From the NCBI GenBank assembly GCA_903859265.1, contig CAIOLZ010000280.1, positions 1-9,468 of the forward strand: a stretch of DNA of 9,468 bases. Reading direction: 5' to 3'. Below the pieces are notes generated by a model, which was not told where the DNA came from, did not search any database, and saw nothing but the letters and a program-made list of their open reading frames with translations. Position numbers and translations under genes: made by a program. This DNA comes from an uncultured beta proteobacterium. Its GTDB lineage: Bacteria > Pseudomonadota > Gammaproteobacteria > Burkholderiales > Burkholderiaceae_C. Positions 1-6,804 of this stretch are shown here, piece after piece (position 1 is the first letter of the stretch; each line of letters opens with the position of its first letter).

Positions 1-1
1 A

Positions 2-1639
2 CCCGGAAATATTTTGCGCGTAGGGACGGCTTTTCTGGACCGCGATTACATCTTCAAGCCGCTTCGGCACGGCATCGCGACCGTGGGTCAGCCGGTACAT
101 GGGCGGTTGGTCAACGCACCAATTTTCGGTATCGGCGTGCCCATACGGGATCGCCAGGGCCATGTCATTGGCGTGCTCGCCGGCATTACAGATCTGAGCC
201 GGCCGAGCTTTCTCGATGTTCTGGCAAGCAACCATTACGGCAAGACGGGGGATTACTTCATCGTTGCACCGCAGCAGCGTCAAATTGTGACCGGCTCGGA
301 CCACCGGCGAATCATGGAAGTGCTGCCAGCCAAGGGTGTCAACCCGGAAATTGACCGATTTATCGATGGCTTTGAGGGTTCCACCTTGGCCACCAATCCC
401 TACGGCATCAATCTGCTGGTCTCGATCAAACGGTTAACCGTGACCGACTGGTACCTGTCGGTGATCTTGCCGGTTGACGAAGCTTTTGCCCCTATCCGCG
501 CGATGCAAAAACGCATCGCACTGGCGGCGCTGATACTGGCAACGTTGGCTGCCGCCCTTACCTGGTGGATGGTGCGCCGACAACTCAAACCGCTGCGCGA
601 GGCAGCGCAAACGCTGGCCTTGCAACAAAGTGCCCACCAACCGATTCAGGCGTTGAGCGTTGACTCTTCCGACGAAATCGGCCAACTGATCGGCGGTTTC
701 AACAGCCTGTTGGAAACTTTGCGCGAACGCGAGAAAACGCTCAGGTCCAGTGAGATGCGGCTGCGCGTCTTGTCCGAAATGTCGTCGGACTTTTTCTGGG
801 AAACCGACGCCGAGCACCGCGTGACGCTGCACTCGGAACGCGGACGCCACGGTGATGGGGGCTCCGCCATGGTGATGCCTCTGGGCCTGCGCCGATGGGA
901 AATCCCATCGGTCTCACCGGATGCGGCCGGTTGGCAAATGCATCGGGAAATGCTCGATGCGCACTTGCCGTTTCGCAATTTTGAAATTGCGCGCATGCAG
1001 ACGAACGGCCAAGTGCGCTACGTGTCGGTCAGCGGCGATCCGGTTTGGGACGATCAGGGCAAATTTGCGGGCTACTTGGGCATCGGCACCGACATCACCC
1101 AGTCCAAGCTGGCGCAATTGCAGATCCAGAGTCTGGCGTTTTTTGATGCCTTGACAGGCTTGCCCAACCGGCGCCTGTTGATGGACCGGTTGCGCATTGC
1201 GATCGTCAACCTGGCTCGCCATGACCGCAAAGGTGCCCTGCTGTTTGTGGACCTGGACAACTTCAAAGCGCTTAACGACACGTTGGGCCACGACATGGGT
1301 GACTTGCTGTTGCAACAGGTCGCCAAAGGTCTGATTGCGTGTATCCGTGAAGGCGACACGGTCGCGCGTCTGGGCGGCGATGAGTTCGTCGTGATGCTGG
1401 AAGACCTGAGCGCCGACGCGCAGGAGGCTGCGGCACAGGCAGAGACGGTCGCGCAAAAAGTGCTGGTCACGCTCAATCAGAGCTACGCACTCGGCGATAC
1501 ACAAAGACAGGTCACGCCCAGCATTGGCGTGACACTTTTTGGTGGCGTGATCGAGAGTGTCGAAGAGCCCCTCAAACGAGCCGATGTGGCCATGTACCGG
1601 GCCAAGGCGGCAGGCCGAAATACCGTGCGGTTTTTTTGA
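2..1639 (+). CDS. Membrane diguanylate cyclase (Cache-TM-HAMP-PAS-GGDEF), 5'-truncated by window edge
   Basis: This is a sensor diguanylate cyclase, expected to make cyclic di-GMP from two GTP at the inner membrane. The frame is open to the left edge, so the true start lies outside. A TTG at base 14 is in frame but falls inside the sensor domain. Counting from base 14, residues 1-160 resemble the distal half of a periplasmic Cache sensor. Residues 168-187 are a hydrophobic membrane segment, and about 188-240 is HAMP. About 250-372 is a PAS domain ending in GYLGIGTDIT. Residues 376-541 are the GGDEF domain, opening with DALTGLPNR (378-386). The active-site GGDEF (454-458) is intact. An RxxD inhibitory site (R445-D448) lies exactly five residues upstream, so product inhibition is likely. 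No EAL domain follows: the protein stops at NTVRFF. The ligand cannot be told from the sequence. It converges with the flavin oxidoreductase gene across 12 bp. Confidence 0.95.
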   Translation, partial: PGNILRVGTAFLDRDYIFKPLRHGIATVGQPVHGRLVNAPIFGIGVPIRDRQGHVIGVLAGITDLSRPSFLDVLASNHYGKTGDYFIVAPQQRQIVTGSDHRRIMEVLPAKGVNPEIDRFIDGFEGSTLATNPYGINLLVSIKRLTVTDWYLSVILPVDEAFAPIRAMQKRIALAALILATLAAALTWWMVRRQLKPLREAAQTLALQQSAHQPIQALSVDSSDEIGQLIGGFNSLLETLREREKTLRSSEMRLRVLSEMSSDFFWETDAEHRVTLHSERGRHGDGGSAMVMPLGLRRWEIPSVSPDAAGWQMHREMLDAHLPFRNFEIARMQTNGQVRYVSVSGDPVWDDQGKFAGYLGIGTDITQSKLAQLQIQSLAFFDALTGLPNRRLLMDRLRIAIVNLARHDRKGALLFVDLDNFKALNDTLGHDMGDLLLQQVAKGLIACIREGDTVARLGGDEFVVMLEDLSADAQEAAAQAETVAQKVLVTLNQSYALGDTQRQVTPSIGVTLFGGVIESVEEPLKRADVAMYRAKAAGRNTVRFF

Positions 1640-1651
1640 GGCGCCACCGCT

Positions 1652-2773
1652 TCAGCGGCTTCCTATTGCAACCTTGCCAAACACGGATTGCGCCTCCCGC
1701 GGCAAGCTGCGCCAGTAAACCGGATTGGCCTTGACCTCGCCCCCAAGCGCGGCGGCAGCTTGCCAACCCCAGCGCGGCTGGTACAAAAATGCCCGTGCCA
1801 TGGCGATTACATCCGCGTCGCCTGCCTGCAAAATAGCCTCCGCCTGATGCGGCTCTGTGATCAGTCCGACGGCGAAGGTCGTCATCGCGGCGGCCTCGCG
1901 AATTTGCCTTGCAAATGGCACCTGATAACCCGCGCCCAACGCGATTTTCTGCTGGGGTGATACACCGCCGCTGGACACATGGATGAAGTCACATCCAAGG
2001 GCTTTGAGCCGCTTGGCGAACTCGGCGCTTTGGTCGCAATCCCAGGCGCCTTCAACCCAGTCGCTGGCTGAAATCCGCAGGCCCAATACGCCATCAAAGG
2101 CGCTCCGAACGGCCGCAAATACTTCCAGCGGATAGCGAATGCGGTTCTCAAAGCTGCCGCCGTACTGGTCACTGCGCTGGTTGGCAATCGGTGACAAAAA
2201 TTCGTGTATCAGATAGCCATGGGCGCCGTGAATCTCAATGGCATCAATGCCCATGGCATCGGCGCGCCGGGCGGCAGCGACGAAGGCATCGCGCACGCCA
2301 TTCAGGGCGGCGGCATCCATTTCCAGCGGCGGCACTTCGCCCGGCAGTTGCGGCAATGCCGACGGTCCCATGGTTTGCCAACCACCATTGGAACTCGTCA
2401 GTAATTGCCCTCCATTCCAGGGCAGGGCGCTGGACGCCTTGCGCCCCGCGTGTGCCAACTGGATGCACACTGCGGTGTGGGGCGCGAGCTTGCGGGCCCG
2501 GTGGAGGTGATCGGCCAGCGCGGCTTGCGTGCGCGCGTCCCACAGGCCCAGGCATGAGGGTGTGATGCGGCCCTCTGGCAGCACCGCAGTGGCCTCAATG
2601 GTGAACATGGCGGCGCCACTGTTGAGCAGATTGCCCCAATGCATGAGGTGCCAGTCGGTGGCTTCGCCATCAACGGCGGAATACTGGCACATGGGGGCAA
2701 CCACAATGCGGTTGGGGAGCACCAAGCCGCCGCGTGGCGAGGTGAGGGTGATGGGAGTAAAGAGTTTGCTCAT
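1652..2773 (-). CDS. Old Yellow Enzyme family NADH:flavin oxidoreductase (YqjM/XenA-like)
   Basis: This is a cytoplasmic FMN-dependent ene-reductase of the Old Yellow Enzyme family. Such enzymes use NAD(P)H to reduce activated C=C bonds or xenobiotic electrophiles. The 373-residue protein is a full-length TIM barrel. It has the N-terminal PNRIVVAPMCQYS segment, whose Cys29 matches the flavin-tuning cysteine of the YqjM/XenA class. It also shows QLAHAGRKAS (105-114) and the substrate-binding histidine pair H182 and H185 in IHGAHGYLIHEF. The family signature NQRSDQYGGSFENR begins near 198, and the phosphate-binding end includes VSSGG and ARAFLYQPRW. The ATG at 2773 is chosen because the core motifs begin about 20 residues in, as in homologues, but no strong Shine-Dalgarno precedes it. 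It is divergent from tkt, with 71 bp between the starts. The family is secure; the physiological substrate is unknown. Confidence 0.93.
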   Translation of the reverse strand: MSKLFTPITLTSPRGGLVLPNRIVVAPMCQYSAVDGEATDWHLMHWGNLLNSGAAMFTIEATAVLPEGRITPSCLGLWDARTQAALADHLHRARKLAPHTAVCIQLAHAGRKASSALPWNGGQLLTSSNGGWQTMGPSALPQLPGEVPPLEMDAAALNGVRDAFVAAARRADAMGIDAIEIHGAHGYLIHEFLSPIANQRSDQYGGSFENRIRYPLEVFAAVRSAFDGVLGLRISASDWVEGAWDCDQSAEFAKRLKALGCDFIHVSSGGVSPQQKIALGAGYQVPFARQIREAAAMTTFAVGLITEPHQAEAILQAGDADVIAMARAFLYQPRWGWQAAAALGGEVKANPVYWRSLPREAQSVFGKVAIGSR

Positions 2774-2844
2774 GAATTAAGCATATCCCATGCCGGTAAA
2801 ATGCGCGGTCCAACGCCTGCCCAACCTTACCTGGAGCGCTACCA

Positions 2845-4938
2845 ATGGCCCAAAGCCCCACCCAATCCCAAAACATGGCCAATGCCATTCGCGCCCTCGC
2901 GATGGATGCCGTCCAGGCTGCCAATTCCGGTCACCCGGGAGCCCCTATGGGCATGGCAGACATGGCGGTGGCGCTATGGGGCGAGCATCTGCAGCACAAC
3001 CCGGGCAATCCGCTGTGGATGAACCGCGATCGTTTTGTTTTGTCCAATGGTCACGCTTCGATGCTGATCTATGCCCTGTTGCACCTCACCGGCTACAAGT
3101 TGCCTATCGAGGAGCTTAAAAACTTCCGCCAGTTGCACAGCAAAACGGCCGGTCACCCCGAATTCGGCATCACCCCCGGCGTGGAGACCACTACGGGCCC
3201 GCTGGGTCAGGGCATCACCAACGCGGTTGGCATGGCGCTGGCAGAAAAGCTGCTGGCCAGTGAATTCAACCGCGAAGGGCATGCCGTGATCGACCACCAC
3301 ACCTATGTGTTCATGGGCGACGGTTGCCTGATGGAAGGCATCAGCCACGAAGCAGCATCGCTGGCCGGCGCCTGGAAGCTGGGCAAACTGATTGCCTTGT
3401 ACGACGACAACGGCATCTCGATTGACGGCCAGGTCGCACCCTGGTTTGCCGACAACACGGCCCAGCGGTTTAGCAGTTACGGCTGGAACGTGATCGGTCC
3501 GATCGACGGTCATGACGCTGCGCTGGTCTCGCAATCGATTGCCGATGCCAAGGCACAAGGCGAGCGCCCCACGCTGATCCTTTGCAAAACCCACATTGGC
3601 AAAGGCAGCCCCAATCGAGCCAACACTTCCAAGGCCCACGGCGAGCCGTTGGGCGCTGAAGAAATTGCATTGACCCGCGCCGCGATTGGTTGGGAGCATG
3701 CCCCATTTGTGATTCCCAAAGCGGTCTATGCCGACTGGGACGCCAAAGCCAAAGGCAAGGCGGCAGAAGCTGCCTGGAACACCCGATTCGCCGCCTACAA
3801 GGACGCCTTTCCGGCACTGGCCAAAGAGCTGGTGCGCCGCATGAAAGGCGAATTGCCTAAAAATTTCGTGCAAACCGCGGTGGACACCACCATTGGCGCG
3901 CACCAAAAAGCCGAAACCGTGGCTTCGCGCAAGGCATCGCAACTGGCGCTTGAATCCTTCACTACAGCGCTGCCAGAGTTGCTCGGCGGCTCGGCGGACC
4001 TGACCGGCTCGAACCTCACCAACACCAAATCCACACCCAGCCTGCGCTTTGATGCGCAGGGCAAGGTCGTGCAAACAGCAGACGCCAATGGCAATCTGGT
4101 GGGCGGACGCCACATCAATTACGGTGTGCGCGAGTTCGGCATGGCCGCCATCATGAACGGCATTGCGCTGCATGGCGGCTTCATTCCTTACGGTGGCACC
4201 TTCCTGACCTTCAGCGATTACAGCCGCAACGCCATCCGCATGGCCGCACTCATGAAGCTGCGCGTGGTGCATGTCTTCACCCACGACTCCATCGGTCTGG
4301 GCGAGGACGGCCCGACCCACCAATCGATTGAGCATGCGGCGTCGTTGCGCTTGATCCCCAACCTGGACGTATGGCGCCCAGGCGATACCGCCGAGACCGC
4401 AGTAGCGTGGACGGTTGCGCTGCAAAACAAAGCCGGGCCGACCGCGCTCTTGCTGTCACGCCAAAACATCAGCTACGCCCCCAAAGGCGATTCCGAATCC
4501 GCGCCCGACTCCAGCGGGCTTGATGCCATCAGCAAAGGCGCTTACGTGCTGTCAGAGCCCGCCGAAGTCGGTCTCAAGAAAAAGACCCAGGCCGTGCTGA
4601 TCGCAACCGGTTCCGAAGTGCAACTCGCGCTCAAGGCGCAGGAACTGCTGGCCCTGCGCAAGATCGCGGTGCGTGTGGTGTCCATGCCCAGCACCACCAC
4701 GTTTGACAAGCAAAGCACCGGTTACAAGTCCAGCGTGCTGCCCGCCGGCCTGCCCCGCGTGGCGGTGGAAATGGGATCGACCGGCGGCTGGTGGAAATAC
4801 GGCGTCTCGGCCGTGGTGGGCATCGACACCTACGGCGAGTCGGCCCCGGCGCCCGTGCTGTTCAAGCATTTCGGCTTCACACCTGAAAACGTGGCTGATA
4901 CCGTGCAAGAGGTGTTGCAGCGCAAAGTTTCGGCGTAG
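2845..4938 (+). CDS. tkt: Transketolase
   Basis: Transketolase is a thiamine-diphosphate enzyme that moves two-carbon ketol units between sugar phosphates in the non-oxidative pentose phosphate pathway, and in the Calvin cycle where present. The 697 residues are slightly longer than E. coli TktA and complete. Visible motifs are SGHPGAPMGMAD (H30), LSNGHASMLIY, and the ThDP motif GDG (158-160) running to N189 in YDDNGISIDG. IGKGSPN and the SKAHGEPLG histidine follow. The YGVREFG segment carries the cofactor-activating glutamate E430, and THDSIGLGEDGPTHQ contains H480. A GGAG Shine-Dalgarno (2833-2836) sits 8 nt before the ATG. The spacer upstream (2774-2844) holds a TAAAAT -10-like hexamer at 2797-2802 with no convincing -35 box. 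gap follows in the same direction after 101 bp, so the two may be co-transcribed. The 3' end is partly duplicated just after the stop codon (see the repeat at 4885-5005). Confidence 0.98.
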   Translation: MAQSPTQSQNMANAIRALAMDAVQAANSGHPGAPMGMADMAVALWGEHLQHNPGNPLWMNRDRFVLSNGHASMLIYALLHLTGYKLPIEELKNFRQLHSKTAGHPEFGITPGVETTTGPLGQGITNAVGMALAEKLLASEFNREGHAVIDHHTYVFMGDGCLMEGISHEAASLAGAWKLGKLIALYDDNGISIDGQVAPWFADNTAQRFSSYGWNVIGPIDGHDAALVSQSIADAKAQGERPTLILCKTHIGKGSPNRANTSKAHGEPLGAEEIALTRAAIGWEHAPFVIPKAVYADWDAKAKGKAAEAAWNTRFAAYKDAFPALAKELVRRMKGELPKNFVQTAVDTTIGAHQKAETVASRKASQLALESFTTALPELLGGSADLTGSNLTNTKSTPSLRFDAQGKVVQTADANGNLVGGRHINYGVREFGMAAIMNGIALHGGFIPYGGTFLTFSDYSRNAIRMAALMKLRVVHVFTHDSIGLGEDGPTHQSIEHAASLRLIPNLDVWRPGDTAETAVAWTVALQNKAGPTALLLSRQNISYAPKGDSESAPDSSGLDAISKGAYVLSEPAEVGLKKKTQAVLIATGSEVQLALKAQELLALRKIAVRVVSMPSTTTFDKQSTGYKSSVLPAGLPRVAVEMGSTGGWWKYGVSAVVGIDTYGESAPAPVLFKHFGFTPENVADTVQEVLQRKVSA

Positions 4939-5005
4939 CCAAAACGTGGCTGAACCCGTGCAAACCGTTTTGACCCGTAAGGTCCGAAACATGTTGGTGT
5001 TTTAA
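4885..5005 (+). repeat. Imperfect tandem duplication (55-bp offset) of the tkt 3' coding end
   Basis: Bases 4886-4898 recur identically at 4941-4953. After two mismatches, 4901-4908 recur at 4956-4963, giving 21 of 23 identical bases. Similarity then fades, to 32 of 44 over the longer alignment. Copy A encodes the last residues of transketolase, ENVADTVQEVLQRKV. Copy B lies after the tkt stop in another frame and reads QNVAEPVQTVLTRKV, then RNMLVF and a stop at 5003-5005; 10 of the 15 aligned residues are identical. Near the end, three consecutive codons (Arg, Lys, Val) differ only by synonymous third-position changes. That suggests copy B diverged while it was coding. The second copy has no start of its own and is best read as a remnant lying in the gap leader. 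Confidence 0.75.
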
Positions 5006-5039
5006 ATTGATTTTTTTTACATTGAATAGAGAGCAGTAA

Positions 5040-6035
5040 ATGACCATCAAAATTGGTATCAACGGTTTCGGACGCATCGGACGCAATGTGTTGCGCTCAG
5101 CTTTGCAAAACTTCAGCGACATCGAAGTGGTCGGCATCAACGACCTGCTTGAACCCCACTACCTCGCCTACATGCTGCAATATGACAGCGTGCACGGGCG
5201 CTTTAAGGGCGAGGTGTCTGTCGATGGCACTACCCTGGTGGTCAACGGCAAGAAGATCCGCCTCACCCAGGAGCGCGACCCGGCCAACCTGAAATGGAAC
5301 GAAGTCGGAGCCGACGTCGTGATCGAATCCACGGGCCTGTTCCTAGACAAAGTCACCGCGCAAAAGCACCTCGATGCGGGCGCCAAAAAAGTGATCTTGT
5401 CGGCGCCCTCAAAAGACGACACGCCGATGTTCGTTTATGGCGTCAACCACACCAGCTACCAGGGCGAGGCCATCATCTCCAACGCCAGTTGCACGACCAA
5501 CTGCCTGGCGCCGCTTGCCAAGGTCGTGAATGACAAATGGGGTATCAAACGTGGCCTGATGACCACCGTGCACGCCGCCACCGCAACGCAGAAAACAGTG
5601 GACGGTCCGTCCAATAAGGACTGGCGCGGCGGCCGTGGCATTCTGGAAAACATTATTCCCAGCAGTACCGGCGCAGCCAAGGCCGTGGGCGTGGTGATTC
5701 CTGCCCTGAACAAAAAGCTGACCGGCATGTCGTTTCGGGTGCCTACCAGTGACGTGTCAGTCGTTGACCTTACCTGTGAACTCAGCAGTCCCGCCACACT
5801 GGCCGAGATCTGTGCCGAAATCAAGGCGCAAAGCCAAGGTGCCCTCAAAGGCGTGCTCGGCTACACCGAAGACAAGGTGGTTGCCACCGACTTCCGGGGC
5901 GATACACGCACCTCGATTTTTGACGCCGACGCCAGCATTGCCCTCGATGGCACGTTCGTCAAACTGGTGAGCTGGTACGACAACGAATGGGGCTACTCCA
6001 ACAAGTGTCTGGAGATGGTCCGCGTGGTGGCCTGA
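5040..6035 (+). CDS. gap: Glyceraldehyde-3-phosphate dehydrogenase, type I
   Basis: This phosphorylating GAPDH interconverts glyceraldehyde 3-phosphate and 1,3-bisphosphoglycerate in glycolysis, gluconeogenesis or the Calvin cycle, in the cytoplasm. The 331-residue length is normal. The N-terminal Rossmann motif INGFGRIGR is followed by INDLLEPHY, whose acidic residue after the second strand favours NAD over NADP. The catalytic cysteine C151 lies in NASCTTNCLAP. The partner histidine H178 lies in TTVHAATATQKTVDGPS, which continues into the conserved KDWRGGRG and IPSSTGAAKAVG segments. The C-terminal WYDNEWGYSNK is present. An AGAGAG Shine-Dalgarno (5028-5033) is 6 nt before the ATG. The gene lies 101 bp after tkt. 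Its AT-rich leader contains the diverged tkt-tail copy and a run of eight T residues, so it may have its own promoter or be read from tkt. Confidence 0.98.
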   Translation: MTIKIGINGFGRIGRNVLRSALQNFSDIEVVGINDLLEPHYLAYMLQYDSVHGRFKGEVSVDGTTLVVNGKKIRLTQERDPANLKWNEVGADVVIESTGLFLDKVTAQKHLDAGAKKVILSAPSKDDTPMFVYGVNHTSYQGEAIISNASCTTNCLAPLAKVVNDKWGIKRGLMTTVHAATATQKTVDGPSNKDWRGGRGILENIIPSSTGAAKAVGVVIPALNKKLTGMSFRVPTSDVSVVDLTCELSSPATLAEICAEIKAQSQGALKGVLGYTEDKVVATDFRGDTRTSIFDADASIALDGTFVKLVSWYDNEWGYSNKCLEMVRVVA

Positions 6036-6037
6036 GA

Positions 6038-6101
6038 AGCCCCCGTCCGCCTGGCTTGGTTCGGCAGGCTCCGGGGCTCTGCAGCTCCAGCAGGCGCCTG
6101 C
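6038..6101. terminator. Hairpin-forming convergent spacer between gap and the response regulator; possible bidirectional terminator
   Basis: Directly after the gap stop codon, AGCCCC (6038-6043) pairs with GGGGCT (6073-6078). A nested stem, GCCTG (6049-6053) with CAGGC (6065-6069), lies inside it. Immediately downstream is a perfect 12-bp palindrome, GCAGGCGCCTGC (6090-6101). The spacer sits between two convergent genes, where a shared terminator is expected. No T-tract follows on either strand, so it is not a canonical intrinsic terminator. Rho-dependent ending or an mRNA-stabilising stem are alternatives. Confidence 0.35.
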
Positions 6102-6142
6102 GGCAGGGCTTGCCAGATTGACGGCTTGGGGGAAGTGGGGTG

Positions 6143-6523
6143 TCAGCCCACAGATCGCGGCGCCAAGTCGAGTGCCCCCAACAATTGTTGTTGGGAAAAA
6201 GGCTTGCTCAAAGCGCCACACAGGTTCAAACCGATGCCGTCACCGTATTCCTTTGCAGCCATCAGGACCGCCTGATCGTGGCCACTGATCAGAACAATGG
6301 ACGCCGTAACGTTGCGGGCGGCCAGCTGGTCCATGACTCTGAATCCGTCGGTGTCCGGTATCGAAAGATCGAGAACAATTGAATCGAATTTTTTCAACGT
6401 CGGACTTTTGAAAAGCTCCGCACCGGCCAGGAAGGACTCTGAGCAGACGCTGGACGTCGAGAGCATCAGCCGGACCAGTTTGATCATCGATGGATCGTCA
6501 TCAACGATTGCGACCAGCGCCAT
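6143..6523 (-). CDS. Stand-alone receiver-domain response regulator (REC only)
   Basis: This is a CheY-fold receiver expected to accept phosphate from a histidine kinase. The 126-residue protein has the acidic pair in VDDDP (D8-D10) and the phosphoacceptor D52 in VLDLSIPDTDGF. It also has the switch Ser at 80 in VLISGHD and the conserved K107 in LSKPF, so it looks functional. No output domain follows: it stops about 19 residues after K107. The SGHDQAVL...GLNLCGALSKPF stretch resembles receivers found in EAL-type (VieA-like) response regulators, which hints at c-di-GMP signalling; this is inference. The ATG at 6523 is chosen because the receiver's first strand starts there, although its ribosome site is weak. 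The frame is open upstream to a TTG at 6643, which has AAGGA nine bases before it, so a 40-residue extension is possible. No kinase gene is adjacent. Confidence 0.88.
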   Translation of the reverse strand: MALVAIVDDDPSMIKLVRLMLSTSSVCSESFLAGAELFKSPTLKKFDSIVLDLSIPDTDGFRVMDQLAARNVTASIVLISGHDQAVLMAAKEYGDGIGLNLCGALSKPFSQQQLLGALDLAPRSVG

Positions 6524-6804
6524 GTCTGCGTCGGTGCCCTTTTGGACGCCATGCGTAACGGTTACCTGCGGCTTGGGTTCTTGTGAATGTTGCAAGACAA
6601 GTACCTTTGAAAACGGCGTCTGGGTGATTAATGTAACCCGCAAGGAGAGTATTCCTTCGGGAAGTGCGCCATAACATCAAAACGTGGCGTGTCGGTCTGT
6701 CCAGGCACGTGCGTGGCTGACAGGAAGCCCGGGATGGAACGAAACCTGCTTATTGCAGCGCAGCATTTCGCTTAGCCCCTTCGTTTTATGAACTGGAGAT
6801 CACC
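6524..6804. other. Divergent intergenic region upstream of the response regulator and cupin genes
   Basis: These 281 bases separate two divergent starts and must hold both promoters, unless the longer regulator start at 6643 is used. I found no sigma-70 hexamer pair good enough to call. Visible structures are a short inverted repeat, GTAAC-G-GTTAC (6555-6565), and a 4-bp stem with a TTCG loop (6652-6663). The repeat CTGTC (6697-6701) / GACAG (6719-6723) encloses the palindrome GCACGTGC (6705-6712). Any of these could be an operator, but none matches a site I can name. Confidence 0.3.

Noticed and set aside
914..1504. A 196-codon open frame antisense to the GGDEF/PAS region
   Set aside because: The sense strand encodes conserved PAS and GGDEF motifs throughout; the antisense frame has no recognisable domain.
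1631..1800. Possible EAL domain reached by slippage at the seven-T run ending the cyclase
   Set aside because: The bases after the run belong to the convergent flavin oxidoreductase gene, and no EAL-like residues appear in any forward frame.
2974..4425. A 483-codon open frame antisense to transketolase
   Set aside because: It lies wholly opposite a gene with intact catalytic motifs. Its translation has no recognisable domain and is rich in residues typical of antisense GC-rich codons, so it is a shadow.
4673..4938. A separate small gene overlapping the tkt end and running to 5005
   Set aside because: Upstream of the copy B segment this frame is only a shadow of tkt. Only the part after about 4939 shows protein similarity, and it has no plausible start or ribosome site.
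6036..6142. Remnant of an EAL output domain downstream of the receiver gene
   Set aside because: Reading the reverse strand past the stop gives no EAL-like motif, and the next gene (gap) begins its convergent end there.
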